Source: Jannaschia pagri (GTDB lineage: Bacteria > Pseudomonadota > Alphaproteobacteria > Rhodobacterales > Rhodobacteraceae). From it: a DNA stretch of 64,000 nucleotides. The position numbers and the translations under genes are program-made. Shown piece after piece: positions 56,115 through 64,000 of the stretch. The stretch lies in NCBI RefSeq assembly GCF_019655435.1, contig NZ_BPFH01000009.1, forward strand, positions 1 to 64,000. The letters are read 5' to 3'. Numbering within the stretch: the stretch's first letter is position 1; each line of letters starts with the position of its first letter. The notes beneath the pieces were generated by a model. That model did not search any database. It saw only the letters and a list, made by a program, of their open reading frames with translations, and was not told the DNA's origin.

Positions 56115-56924
56115 TCAAGGATCAGTCTCCGCACAGTTTTCCCGGATCATGTCCAGCACACCGTTGGTCTTCATTCTTCGGGCTTGCGTCACGCGGGTTA
56201 AAGCTTGGTCAAATTGCTCATCGTCGCCGGTTGCGTAGGATTGCTGCAAGAGCTGGAATTGCTGTTCAACGCTTTCGGCAAGAGCCTTGTCGCTATCTCC
56301 GGCAAGTATCGGGCTTTGGTAGCTCGGGTTCTTCAGCTCTTTGTCTAGTTCTTCAGCCATTTCCTCGTCAGCCAGATCATCGGTCAACCGTTGAGCGACT
56401 CTCTTGATCGAATGATCCGTCCGCCGAATGGAGTGAGGCCAGTCAGCGACTTTGAGTACAACGTGTGCTACGACCTTATCGACTGGCGCGGAGCGATAGG
56501 CCTTCAGGCAAGCCGCAAAGAGGCTGATGGCAAGCCTGGCGTCGTCTAGTCGGCAACGCCTATGTGGTACTTCCGGTGGCAGTCCAAAGACATCGGATAG
56601 CTCAACGTCACCACGAGTGACGATCTCTTCGACTATGTCGCCCGGCACGGGCGTAGCGCCAGTCTCATAGTTGTAGAGTGAACGGCGAGTTATATCCAAT
56701 TCATCGGCGAAGTCTGTTTGGGATAGCCCGCGTTTCTTGCGGTACTCGGTAATGCCCTTCGCGAGTGAGGCGGGCTTTCGTGTTCGCTTGAGTTCCTTTG
56801 TGCGCTTTTCGGCAAGGGTAATTTCATACCGCTTCTGCCACGCAGCTTCGCGTTGTTTCTGGTCCCAAGTCTCGAGTCGGCGCAGATCACTTCCGGGAAA
56901 CTCAAAAACTCGACCTTTGGACAT
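56115..56924 (-). CDS. XRE-family regulator
   Basis: The 269-residue protein has a Cro/CI-type helix-turn-helix at about residues 58-105 (ITEYRKKRGLSQTDFADELD, then TRRSLYNYETG) after a basic helical N-terminus, and a helical C-terminal domain that may sense a signal or dimerise. It is divergent from the excisionase-like genes and convergent with the defence cluster, a position typical of an element repressor. The decamer repeats at 56998-57027 lie in its promoter region. Confidence 0.8.
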   Translation of the reverse strand: MSKGRVFEFPGSDLRRLETWDQKQREAAWQKRYEITLAEKRTKELKRTRKPASLAKGITEYRKKRGLSQTDFADELDITRRSLYNYETGATPVPGDIVEEIVTRGDVELSDVFGLPPEVPHRRCRLDDARLAISLFAACLKAYRSAPVDKVVAHVVLKVADWPHSIRRTDHSIKRVAQRLTDDLADEEMAEELDKELKNPSYQSPILAGDSDKALAESVEQQFQLLQQSYATGDDEQFDQALTRVTQARRMKTNGVLDMIRENCAETDP

Positions 56925-56997
56925 TCGCGCCTCCTAAATTCTGAGAAAATATCTTCCCATATGGCCGGAAGGTTTGTCTAGGCCGGGATTGTCTCTG

Positions 56998-57027
56998 GAA
57001 ACATGCAGAAACTTGTAGAAACCTGAA
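56998..57027 (+). repeat. Three tandem decamers GAAAC-N-TG-N-A
   Basis: GAAACATGCA, GAAACTTGTA and GAAACCTGAA follow one another directly, one helical turn each, between the XRE gene and the excisionase-like gene. A two-copy version lies at 48891-48910. They look like operator or excisionase sites. Confidence 0.5.
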
Positions 57028-57042
57028 AAGCAAGACATTTTG

Positions 57043-57258
57043 ATGAGGCTGCAAGTGCAAAATCTCGACGACATGCTGACCCCGGAAGAGTGGTGTAAGA
57101 AGCTGCGCAAGACAGGCGCAATCGTGTCGGCAAGGGCATTGCGGACCAAGGCGCGCGAGCATGGTCAGTACTATTCGATTGGTCGTGCGATGATGTTGTC
57201 TGCCCAGCAGCTCGAAACCCTCATGAGGCTTGATGCTTCGAACAAGGGGGCAGAGTGA
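57043..57258 (+). CDS. Excisionase-like small HTH protein
   Basis: The 71-residue product has a TPEEWCKKLRKTG helix, a second helix with ARALRTKAREHG, and a GRAMMLSAQQLETLMRL end. This is the winged-helix pattern of small excisionases of alphaproteobacterial phages and islands. It overlaps the next gene (TGATG) and lies in the same operon as the integrase. ATG 57073 is a possible shorter start. Confidence 0.65.
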   Translation: MRLQVQNLDDMLTPEEWCKKLRKTGAIVSARALRTKAREHGQYYSIGRAMMLSAQQLETLMRLDASNKGAE

Positions 57259-57521
57259 TGGATTTCAGCGTCAAAGCAATCAGCCTGGTTTCGTCTGATG
57301 ACCTCGCATCGGCGCTTGGCTTTGCGTCCCCGAACGATGCGTTTCGCGGGTTCTGTCGCAATCTGGGGATCACGCCAGTTCGAAGAAACCCGAACTTCTT
57401 CGACCCCAAACTTGTAAGGCTTCGCTTGGATCAAGCCCAAGGGCTACCTGCGGCTGCAGCGGCTGCCGCGAACGAAGGCGACCTTGTGGAAGCGAGGAGG
57501 GCGAGACGTGCCGCGCAGTAG
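57258..57521 (+). CDS. Small protein between excisionase and integrase
   Basis: The 87-residue product has an N-terminal helix-turn-helix-like part (SSDDLASALGFASPNDAFRG, then FCRNLGI) and an Ala-rich basic tail. Its end overlaps the integrase start at 57508. It is probably a second DNA-binding accessory factor for recombination; no family is recognised. Confidence 0.55.
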   Translation: MDFSVKAISLVSSDDLASALGFASPNDAFRGFCRNLGITPVRRNPNFFDPKLVRLRLDQAQGLPAAAAAAANEGDLVEARRARRAAQ

Positions 57522-58620
57522 CTTGCCGAAGGGCGTCCACAGGGTTCGACGCAAGACCGTCGAAGGCATGAAGTACCATTTCTATGCCTGGCGGGGTGGT
57601 CCTAAGTTTTGGACTGACACGGTCAGAGAACCACGTGATCCGAAATTTCTGATCGCTTACGCCGAAGCGATCAAGACCCGACACTCAGCTGACTACATGA
57701 CGCCGCAAATGGTAGACGACTTCCTGGACAGCACCGCGATGCCCAAGGGCGAACGCACGCAGGCCGACTACAAGAAGTGGGCTTTGCGATTTGCGGACGA
57801 GTTCGCAGACGATCCTGCGAAGCTTTGGGAAAACCCAAAGTCGCGCGGTGAGTTGAACGAGTGGCGGGCCAAGTGGAAGGACTCGCCAAAGCAACACGAC
57901 TATGCGGGCACTGTTGCGGTTCGCATTCTCAATTGGGCGCGTGACGAAGGGAAGATCGCTGCGCTTTATTGTGACCGTCTTCACCGAATCTACTCGGTAG
58001 ATCGGGCCGAGATCGTTTGGACAGAAGCGGATCAAAAGGCATTCAAAGACGCCGCGCCGTCGTGGGTGAAGCGCGTGATGACACTCGCATGTGAAACGGG
58101 TTTGAGACCCGCCGACCTTGTGCGGTTGACGCGTGGCAACCTTGAGAGCTTTGACGGCATAGATCGTTTTCGGGTGCGAACTCAGAAGCGAGGGCGTGTA
58201 GCGCATATCCCAGTGACCCCAGAACTTCGACAGTTGATCGATGAAACGCCTGCGGACCAGCTTGTTTTGCTCGTCAACGACCGCAACAAGCCGCTCAGGC
58301 CCACATCGGCCAGCCGAGCCATTACACGATACCGGGACCGCATAGCCGAAAAGCTGAGCGTCCGACACTGAAGCTCCAAGATACGCGCGGAACGGCAGCC
58401 ACAAGGCTTCTGCGTGCCGGTCTAGGGCTCAACCAAATCGCAAATCACACGAATTGGTCGCTTTGTTAGGCCGCTGCCTTGATCGAGCACTAAGCCGCCG
58501 TTTCGCCTGCTGAGAGCGCAGAAGTCCTCGACTTACTGAAGCGCGAAAAGCAGCGTCGCGAGGGCAAAACTGTAAACGACCCCGATGGGCAAAGAGAGGA
58601 GAGAGATAAGTGCTTGAAAA
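57508..58620 (+). pseudogene. Tyrosine integrase at tRNA-Cys, inactivated
   Basis: GTG 57508 with AGGAGGG upstream starts the frame, which reads normally to about 58348: core-binding domain, then CETGLRPADLVRLTRG with the first catalytic Arg. A frameshift there leads to a stop at 58369-58371. The original C-terminus continues in another frame: RPTLKLQDTRGTAATRLL with the second Arg, LNQIANHTNWS with the His, then TAG, ALIEH, TAA and AAVSPAESAEV. In related integrases the residue at the TAA is the nucleophile Tyr. So the enzyme is lost by one frameshift and two nonsense codons. Confidence 0.8.
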
Positions 58621-58654
58621 TATTGGAGGCGAGTACCGGAATCGAACCGGTGTA
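58440..58654 (+). repeat. Right 215-bp direct repeat / attR at tRNA-Cys
   Basis: This is the right copy of the repeat at 42625-42839, overlapping the integrase 3' remnant and the 3' third of the tRNA-Cys gene. The motif TGTAAACGACCCCG at 58571-58584 lies about 50 bases before the tRNA end. Confidence 0.8.
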
Positions 58655-58697
58655 CACGGATTTGCAATCCGCTGCGTAACCACTCCGCCAACTCGCC
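58624..58697 (-). tRNA. tRNA-Cys (GCA), CCA encoded
   Basis: The minus strand gives acceptor GGCGAGT/ACTCGCC, discriminator T, encoded CCA (58624-58626), anticodon loop TTGCAAA with anticodon GCA, and T arm ACCGG-TTCGATT-CCGGT. Its 3' part is duplicated at 42813 onward, marking it as the integration target of the island to the left. Confidence 0.95.
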
Positions 58698-58829
58698 CCG
58701 CTGGTGGTGTGGTCTCCTAACCCCGCTGGACGCGTGCCGCAAGACGTGACTTGCAAATGCGATTGCGCCATCGGCGGGGTCGTGCAATCTGGTCGCGACC
58801 GAAACCGAACCGATGGGTTTAGATCGAGA

Positions 58830-59483
58830 ATGACCGACTCCCAGTCTTTGCGTACAATGATGGTGGACACACAGGTCCGGCCATCGGACGTCACGAAATT
58901 CCCTATCATCGCTGCCATGCTTGATATCCCGCGGGAGGACTACGTGCCCGCCGCCGCAGAACCAGTCGCCTATATGGACGCGCCGGTGCCCTTGGGCGAC
59001 GGGCGAGAGATGATGGACGCCCGGACCTTAGCCAAGATGTTGGACGCGCTCGCCGTAGAAGACACAGACGAAGTTTTGATCGTCGGCGGCGGCCTTGGAT
59101 ACAGCGCGGCGGTCATGGCGCGTATGGCCGCATCAGTCGTAATGGTGGAAGAAGACCGCGCCATGGCGTCGGAGGCGGAGGCGGCCCTGGGGCGCGCATC
59201 GGTCGACAACGCCGCCGTGCTCGAAGGCCCCTTGACGGACGGTGCGGCCAAGGCCAGCCCATTTGATGTGATCTTGATCGAGGGCGGCATCGAAACCGTT
59301 CCGGACTCTCTGTTGCAGCAGCTAAAGGACGACGGTCGTATCGCCGCATTGTTCCAAGATGGGGCCCTCGGCGACGTGCGGATCGGACATATGGCCCAAG
59401 GGCGCGTGGCCTGGCGCTTTGCGTTTAACGCAAGCGCCCCTGTCCTGCCGGGGTTCGAAACGGCGCGTGAATTCTCGCTGTGA
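58830..59483 (+). CDS. Protein-L-isoaspartate methyltransferase family
   Basis: The 217-residue protein has the AdoMet-binding loop VLIVGGGLGYSAAVMARM near residue 90 and the substrate-side motif TQVRPSDVTKFPI near the start. It belongs to the PCMT family, but many alphaproteobacterial members next to tolC lack repair activity and their role is not known. The start at 58830 was chosen because it fits the family N-terminus; the frame is open further upstream. It precedes the TolC gene on the same strand. Confidence 0.85.
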   Translation: MTDSQSLRTMMVDTQVRPSDVTKFPIIAAMLDIPREDYVPAAAEPVAYMDAPVPLGDGREMMDARTLAKMLDALAVEDTDEVLIVGGGLGYSAAVMARMAASVVMVEEDRAMASEAEAALGRASVDNAAVLEGPLTDGAAKASPFDVILIEGGIETVPDSLLQQLKDDGRIAALFQDGALGDVRIGHMAQGRVAWRFAFNASAPVLPGFETAREFSL

Positions 59484-59570
59484 TGGCGGACTGGGCCAGG
59501 CGCGAACTCGCGTTACCGTAGAAAGACTTGGAATATCGGTCGTCAGCAAGACACCGCGAGGAGAGACGCA

Positions 59571-60980
59571 ATGAGGGTTAAGGTTCTACCGGCACATCGT
59601 ACTGCAATGCGGGGTCTGCGGCGTGCGTCCGCTGCGGCTGTTTTCGGGGCCGTGACCCTGTTGTCTGCGGGGACCGCCGTCGCGGAAAGCCTGACGGATA
59701 CCTTCATTCAGGCCTACAACGCCTCGCCTATCTTGGATCAGCAGCGCTTGCTCCTGCGCACCCTGGACGAAGATGTGGCCGTGGCCGTTTCGGCCATGCG
59801 ACCGGTCGTGTCTGGCCAAGCAAACATTACTGAGACCTTTAATGACGACGGGAACTCCTCCACCGGCGGATCCCTGTCCCTGATCCTCGACTATACTCTG
59901 GCGGACGGTGGGCAGCGGCTGATGCGGATCGGCGCCGCCAAGGAAGCTGTGTTGGCGGCGCGCTATGGCCTTGTGCAGCAAGAACAACAGATCCTGTTGA
60001 ACGCAGCCGATGCCTACCTGGGGTTGCTCCAGGCCCTGCGCAACGTGGACCTGCGCGAGTCGAACCTGCGGCTGTTGCAACAACAGCTCCAGGCAGCCCG
60101 AGACCGCTTTGAGGTCGGCGAGGTGACGCGCACCGACGTGACCATTGCCCAAGCGCGACTGGCCTCGGCGCAATCGCTTTTGGCCAATGCCCGCGGGCAG
60201 GTGGACATTCAGCGGGAGACCTACCGCCTGGTCACCGGGACACTGCCCACCGGTCGGCTGCTGGCGCCCCCTCCCCCGCCGCAACTGCCCTCGTCCGTGG
60301 AACAAGCCCAAGCGCTGGCCCTTCAAGTGAACCCCACAATCATCGCCCTGCAGCATGAGGTCGTGGCGGCAACACTTCTGGCAGACGCAGCCGAGGCCGA
60401 CCGCCTGCCAAGCGTTGGCCTGCGGGGCACCCTCGGCGACAGTCGGCAAAATGGCACGACCGGATCGCTCTCGATCACGGGAACCGTCCCCATCTACAAC
60501 GGCGGGCGTCTGTCTGCCTTGAACCGCCGCGCCATCGCGAATGCCCAAGCAACGCGGTCCGAACTGGCACAACAGGCGCGCGCAGTGACAGAGGGAGTCG
60601 GTCGGAGTTGGGCCCTGTTGCGCATTGCCCGCGCGCAAATCACCGCATCGCAACAACAGGTGCGATCCGCCCAACTGGCCTTCGAAGGTTTCCGCGAAGA
60701 GGCTCAACTTGGGGCGCGGACCACGCTCGACGTGCTCGACGCCGAGCAGGAGCTTCTGGACGCGCGCACCTCCGCTTTGGAGGCGGAAATTGACGCGCAA
60801 CTGGCAGTCTATCAGGTTCTCGCCGCTATTGGCTTGATGACGACCGATCACTTGGGCCTCAATGTGCGCCGCTATGATCCGACGCAGTATTACAACAGTG
60901 TCTCGAACGCGCCGGCCATATCCCCATCTGAACAAGGCGGTCGCCTGGATAGTGTTCTGAGGCGTTTCGGTCGCAACTGA
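59571..60980 (+). CDS. tolC: TolC-family outer membrane channel
   Basis: The 469-residue protein has a signal peptide (about 1-38, ending GTAVA) and then the duplicated helical/strand pattern of TolC: NAADAYLGLLQALRNVDLRESNL in the first half (cut: NAADAYLGLLQAL) and a second set with ARTTLDVLDAEQELLDAR near residue 385. It forms the outer membrane duct for type I secretion or efflux. It could serve the RTX protein encoded at 20-22 kb. The very long antisense open frame is a shadow. Confidence 0.92.
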   Translation: MRVKVLPAHRTAMRGLRRASAAAVFGAVTLLSAGTAVAESLTDTFIQAYNASPILDQQRLLLRTLDEDVAVAVSAMRPVVSGQANITETFNDDGNSSTGGSLSLILDYTLADGGQRLMRIGAAKEAVLAARYGLVQQEQQILLNAADAYLGLLQALRNVDLRESNLRLLQQQLQAARDRFEVGEVTRTDVTIAQARLASAQSLLANARGQVDIQRETYRLVTGTLPTGRLLAPPPPPQLPSSVEQAQALALQVNPTIIALQHEVVAATLLADAAEADRLPSVGLRGTLGDSRQNGTTGSLSITGTVPIYNGGRLSALNRRAIANAQATRSELAQQARAVTEGVGRSWALLRIARAQITASQQQVRSAQLAFEGFREEAQLGARTTLDVLDAEQELLDARTSALEAEIDAQLAVYQVLAAIGLMTTDHLGLNVRRYDPTQYYNSVSNAPAISPSEQGGRLDSVLRRFGRN

Positions 60981-61102
60981 TCCCACGACCTTTGGCAGGC
61001 GGGCGGTTTGATTTGCCTCCGCCCCCTCTGTTTGTGTTAGGGTCGACGCCAGAAAAACCTGGCGCGGCCCCGAATGTCGTGTCCCCGAACGGAGGCAGGC
61101 CC

Positions 61103-61804
61103 ATGGAGCAATCCAAATCACCCCAGGATATCGAAGACGTTTTGTCGTCGATCCGGCGTTTGGTCGCAAACGATGCGCCTGCGATGCCCCCAGCAAACCC
61201 GCGGGCACCGGGCACACCGGAGGACACGCTCGTTCTTGCGCCCACGCAGCGGGTGACAGACCCTGAAGATCCGTTTCAAATGATCCGCAGCCTGGCTCAG
61301 GAAGAACGGGACGCGCGGGATGCACCCCACGTCCTGGCTGAGGTCGAGGCGGACGTCGGCGCCATCGCACGAGATTTAGCTACGGCAGAGGTCGAAGCCT
61401 TCTGGTCGGAGACGGCGAGCGACCAGCCCGTTGAAGACCTGCCGGAGGAGTTTTCGCCGTCAGAGCCTATGGAAGAACCGGAGGCCCCTGCCCCTGATCT
61501 GACGACGGCAGATGACTTGACGCAGGCCCCCGAGGTCACCCGCCTTCCCTTGCCACCCCGTGAAACACAACAGCAGACGACGACGCTCTCTCAGGATACG
61601 TCAGACGGGCCAACACCTGCGACTGAAGGGTCTCTGGCGGACGTCATGGACGGTATCGGCGACGATGACGCCTTGCGCCAACTCATCGCGGAAATCGTCC
61701 GTCAGGAGCTGGCAGGCGCCTTGGGCGAACGCATAACACGCAACGTCCGCAAGTTGGTCCGCCGAGAATTGCGCCAAGCACTGTCGTCAGGTGAGTTCGA
61801 CTGA
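61103..61804 (+). CDS. DUF2497 family protein
   Basis: The 233-residue product has the DUF2497 N-terminal motif SPQDIEDVLSSIRRLV and the conserved C-terminal helix GDDDALRQLIAEIVRQELAG with RNVRKLVRRELRQAL. The middle is acidic and disordered. The family is found beside tolC and valS in alphaproteobacteria and has been linked to polar growth or cell-surface organisation in some; function here is not shown. GGAGG precedes ATG 61103. Confidence 0.88.
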   Translation: MEQSKSPQDIEDVLSSIRRLVANDAPAMPPANPRAPGTPEDTLVLAPTQRVTDPEDPFQMIRSLAQEERDARDAPHVLAEVEADVGAIARDLATAEVEAFWSETASDQPVEDLPEEFSPSEPMEEPEAPAPDLTTADDLTQAPEVTRLPLPPRETQQQTTTLSQDTSDGPTPATEGSLADVMDGIGDDDALRQLIAEIVRQELAGALGERITRNVRKLVRRELRQALSSGEFD

Positions 61805-62031
61805 GGCTCCGACCCGGAACGTAGGGAGAGCCTCGTCGAGACGCTGTTCAAAGAACCAGCCCCATGGCTTCCGGCGACAGAAGACGCCGAATGCATGCTT
61901 CCCATTACGAAATGAAAAACGCGCCGAGCGGTCTGCTCAAGCGCGCTTTTCATGTCTCGAAGACACAGCCTCGGATGATTTGCGAGGGAAGACGCGGCCA
62001 AGGGGGCCACGCCATTGGTCGTTGGCACGCT

Positions 62032-62060
62032 ACGCGGGCTCCGGTCTGCAAAGCCCGCGT
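62032..62060 (-). terminator. Hairpin after DUF6280 gene
   Basis: ACGCGGGCT and AGCCCGCGT form a perfect 9-bp stem with an 11-base loop, nine bases past the stop of the minus-strand gene. There is no T-run, so it may only pause transcription. Nothing else is supported in 61805-62068. Confidence 0.4.
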
Positions 62061-62068
62061 GTAGAAGA

Positions 62069-62392
62069 TTAAGCTGCTTCAGCAGCCATTTCAGCGGCCT
62101 GGCGACGTTCGCTCTCTTCGCGCGACAACGCGACAGAGGTCCGAACTCCACGGCCAACAAACTCCATCAAGCCAGCCACAACCCGCTCATTGGGGTCGAT
62201 GCCTGCGCAGGACAGAACCTCGCGACCATCGCGCGACCGCGCCCAGCGCGCGATCTGCTCTGGCCCGTTGCCATACTTTTTGTCATCCGAGATCGCATCG
62301 TCGAGCGCTGCCAAGACGACCGCAGCAAACAATTTGCGCGCCCGTTGGCCCTGTTCAAAGTTGAACGCAGTTGCGTCGACAAAATCGGTCAT
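62069..62392 (-). CDS. DUF6280 family protein
   Basis: The 107-residue protein has DATAFNFEQGQRARKLFAAV, a conserved WARSRDGREVLSCAGIDP segment and a Glu/Ala-rich end. It resembles the small DUF6280 family restricted to Rhodobacterales, whose function is unknown. It is divergent from efp, with a 324-base gap. Confidence 0.75.
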   Translation of the reverse strand: MTDFVDATAFNFEQGQRARKLFAAVVLAALDDAISDDKKYGNGPEQIARWARSRDGREVLSCAGIDPNERVVAGLMEFVGRGVRTSVALSREESERRQAAEMAAEAA

Positions 62393-62523
62393 CCCGTACT
62401 CCTGAATTATTGGTCTTGCGTATCCCCGGTGCGCCCGCCTAACAGACGTTTCGCGATTCTCTCAATGCAATTTCCGAATACCTCACATGCGTGAAACGCA
62501 TACCCGGTTTCGAAAAACGCTAC

Positions 62524-62547
62524 ATATCGGCGTTGAGACGCCGATAT
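62524..62547. promoter_or_regulatory. Perfect 10-bp hairpin upstream of efp
   Basis: ATATCGGCGT and ACGCCGATAT pair around TGAG in the gap between the divergent DUF6280 and efp genes. No T-run follows. It may be an operator or leader structure. The rest of the gap shows no supportable gene. Confidence 0.4.
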
Positions 62548-62716
62548 CGCCACCAGATATGGGCGCTGTCACGTATCGTTCAACCTTCTGTCAAGGTTTT
62601 GCCATCTTTGGTCGCGCGACTTGCTTGACGATCCTCCCGCTCTGGCGCAGCGCTTGAACGCCGACCGCGCCGGCGATAGAGGCAGACAACCAAGTCCCTA
62701 GGCCAAGAGTGCGCAG

Positions 62717-63280
62717 ATGCCCAAAATCAATGGCAACGAAATCCGACCGGGCAACGTGTTGGAACATGACGGCCACCTCTGGTCCGCCGTCAAAGTCGAC
62801 CATGTGAAACCTGGCAAAGGGGGCGCGTTCGCACAGGTGGAACTTAAGAACCTGCGCAACGGCTCCAAACTGAACGAACGCTTCCGCAGTGCCGACAAGG
62901 TGGAACGCGTGCGCCTGGAACAGAAGGACCAGCAGTTCCTCTATGAGGCCGATGGCAAGCTCGTCTTTATGGATACCACCACCTACGACCAGATCGAACT
63001 GGATGCAGACATCCTCGGGGACCGGCGTCCCTTCCTGCAAGATGGCATGATGATCGTGATCGAATACTACGAAGACGAAGCGCTCAACGCGACCTTGCCC
63101 CAAAAGGTGACCTGCAAAATCGTCGAGACGGAGCCGGTCGTCAAAGGCCAAACCGCCGCCAACAGCTTCAAACCCGCCCTGCTGGACAATGGCGTGCGCG
63201 TGATGGTGCCGCCCTTCGTTGGCCAGGACGAAGATATCGTGGTCAACACCGAGACCATGGAATACGCGGAGCGCGCGTGA
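62717..63280 (+). CDS. efp: Elongation factor P
   Basis: The 187-residue protein is complete EF-P: the KOW-like N-terminal domain with the loop [10 protein letters not shown], whose Lys34 is the site that EpmAB-type enzymes modify, then two OB domains with [12 protein letters not shown] and the ending [11 protein letters not shown]. It rescues ribosomes stalled at proline runs. The modifying enzymes are not in the window. Confidence 0.97.
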   Translation: MPKINGNEIRPGNVLEHDGHLWSAVKVDHVKPGKGGAFAQVELKNLRNGSKLNERFRSADKVERVRLEQKDQQFLYEADGKLVFMDTTTYDQIELDADILGDRRPFLQDGMMIVIEYYEDEALNATLPQKVTCKIVETEPVVKGQTAANSFKPALLDNGVRVMVPPFVGQDEDIVVNTETMEYAERA

Positions 63281-63290
63281 CGGGAGGGGG

Positions 63291-63340
63291 AAAGACTTTT
63301 CCGTGAAAAGTCTTTCAAAAAGTCTTCTGCAAAGACTTTT
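63291..63340. terminator. Tandem hairpins between efp and tetR
   Basis: AAAGACTTTT/AAAAGTCTTT (63291-63315, loop CCGTG) and AAAAGTCTT/AAGACTTTT (63318-63340) share the same arm sequence, so arms can also pair across. They lie between convergent genes, and the TetR gene's last codons are inside the second one. T-rich arms suggest a terminator for both directions. Confidence 0.6.
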
Positions 63341-63926
63341 GGGCCCCCACCATGCCGAGCGCCATATCGGCGTAGCGCGCCTCGACCGTTGCACGGTCCA
63401 GGCGCCCCCCGTCACGGTACCACGTGGTCACACCGGTGAGCATGGCGATCAGCGCGTTGGCGGCCAGTTTCACATCCGACACATGCATAAGCTGCGCCTC
63501 GGCACCAGCGCGCAGGATCTGCTGTGGGACGGCCTCATAACTGCGCCGTAGGACCTCGATCCGAGCGAAGTTATCCGGCGACAGGGATCGAAGCTCCATG
63601 TAAGCGATAAAGACCGCGTCTGGTCGGTCCAGGTGGTGCCGGATGTGAAAACGGGAGAACGCATCCAAGCGATCAATCGGATCTCCCTGAGGGTCGACGC
63701 TGTCCCAGGCTCCGATCACATCGTCCAAATGGGTGCGCATCAAATCGAACAGGAGGGTCTGCTTATCGCGCGTATAGTGATACAACGCCCCTGCCCCAAT
63801 CCCGACCTCCGCCGCGATCTGGCGCATGGAAACGGCGGCATAGCCATGGCGCGCAAACAAACGCTCCGCCGCCGCCCGCACGCGGGGGCCCGTCACATCG
63901 CCATCGGATCCACTGGGTCTCGCCAT
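63315..63926 (-). CDS. TetR/AcrR-family regulator
   Basis: The 203-residue protein has the TetR helix-turn-helix at about residues 15-60 (AAERLFARHGYAAVSMRQIA, then GIGAGALYHYTRDKQTL) and a helical ligand domain (about 80-195). The ATG at 63926 fits family length. The ligand and targets are unknown. Its last codons lie inside the terminator hairpin shared with efp. The upstream sequence runs off the window end. Confidence 0.88.
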   Translation of the reverse strand: MARPSGSDGDVTGPRVRAAAERLFARHGYAAVSMRQIAAEVGIGAGALYHYTRDKQTLLFDLMRTHLDDVIGAWDSVDPQGDPIDRLDAFSRFHIRHHLDRPDAVFIAYMELRSLSPDNFARIEVLRRSYEAVPQQILRAGAEAQLMHVSDVKLAANALIAMLTGVTTWYRDGGRLDRATVEARYADMALGMVGAQKSLQKTF

Positions 63927-64000
63927 GGGTCCGAGGTAAACCGAACAGCCGTTCAATTCCAAGGGCGACCATCGCCATCCGGCCGTCTTGTTCCCCTCTG

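Larger units (their letters stand above)
42840..58654. mobile_element. 15.8-kb mobilizable defence island at tRNA-Cys
   Basis: The element lies between the two 215-bp repeats. It has a HTH gene, a TraD-like coupling protein, MobC, a broken relaxase, a pentapeptide protein, a Mod-Res-OLD cluster, an XRE regulator, two excisionase-like genes and a dead integrase next to tRNA-Cys. GTAAACG(G)ACCCCG motifs lie about 50 bp inside each end (42887-42901 and 58571-58584), which suits arm-type sites. With no VirB genes and both relaxase and integrase damaged it is probably now immobile. Confidence 0.7.

Noticed and set aside
59586-61370. 594-codon minus-strand open frame opposite tolC
   Set aside because: It lies antisense to a clear TolC-family gene with a signal peptide. 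Its composition (Gly, Arg, Gln, His rich) is that of an antisense shadow in GC-rich DNA.
62591-63415. 274-codon minus frame opposite efp
   Set aside because: It is mostly antisense to efp. Its last 40 codons, outside efp, look like a small membrane protein (LGTWLSASIAGAVG) but have no good start, so no gene was called.

Overview
The window reads as a chromosome segment from an alphaproteobacterium of the Rhodobacterales (Roseobacter-type). The basis is the conserved order murA - DUF2948 - hisD - UPF0262 - LMW phosphatase - infA - maf - rng - yacG, the DUF2497, DUF6280 and elongation factor P genes, the high GC of the core, and an alphaproteobacterial LexA box (GTTC-N7-GTTC). No species can be named from the sequence alone.

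The core falls in two blocks. One (about 10.76-22.3 kb) is transcribed leftward: an RTX protein, a small basic protein, murA and followers, then hisD through yacG, ending at tRNA-Phe. Many of these genes overlap by ATGA or GTGA. The other (about 58.6-64 kb) holds tRNA-Cys, a PCMT-like methyltransferase, a TolC-family protein, DUF2497, DUF6280, efp and a TetR regulator. The rest is accessory DNA at three tRNA genes.

Region A (1-4.25 kb) is the tail of an island with a broken three-gene conflict system of ABC-3C type (alpha/beta-hydrolase effector, middle component, SMC-like ABC ATPase). Each gene carries a nonsense or frameshift lesion. Region B (4.25-10.77 kb) is a compact 6.5-kb element in tRNA-Phe, bounded by a 16-bp direct repeat of the tRNA 3' end. 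It carries a tyrosine integrase, a ParB-like protein, a serine resolvase and, as cargo, a GHKL ATPase fused to a PD-(D/E)XK nuclease.

Region C (22.3-42.8 kb) starts at tRNA-Thr with a large serine recombinase whose last codons lie in the tRNA. Its operon sits behind a LexA box. It holds a regulator-like gene and metallopeptidase, a membrane-anchored polymorphic-toxin-like protein with a candidate immunity gene and an orphan toxin tip, ArdA, SIR2-HerA, and a mobilization module (VirD4-like coupling protein, relaxase, MobC) without VirB genes. Region D (42.8-58.65 kb) lies between two copies of a 215-bp sequence containing the tRNA-Cys 3' half. It has a second mobilization module with a broken relaxase, and an intact cluster of Type III-like mod and res, an OLD-family nuclease, a small CxxC protein and an XRE regulator. 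It ends with excisionase-like genes and a dead integrase.

The working picture is three tRNA-anchored islands. In region D the mobility genes are decaying while the defence cargo stays open; in region A the defence genes themselves have decayed. The most interesting leads are the GHKL-nuclease fusion on the small tRNA-Phe element, the toxin with its displaced tip, and the Mod-Res-OLD cluster.
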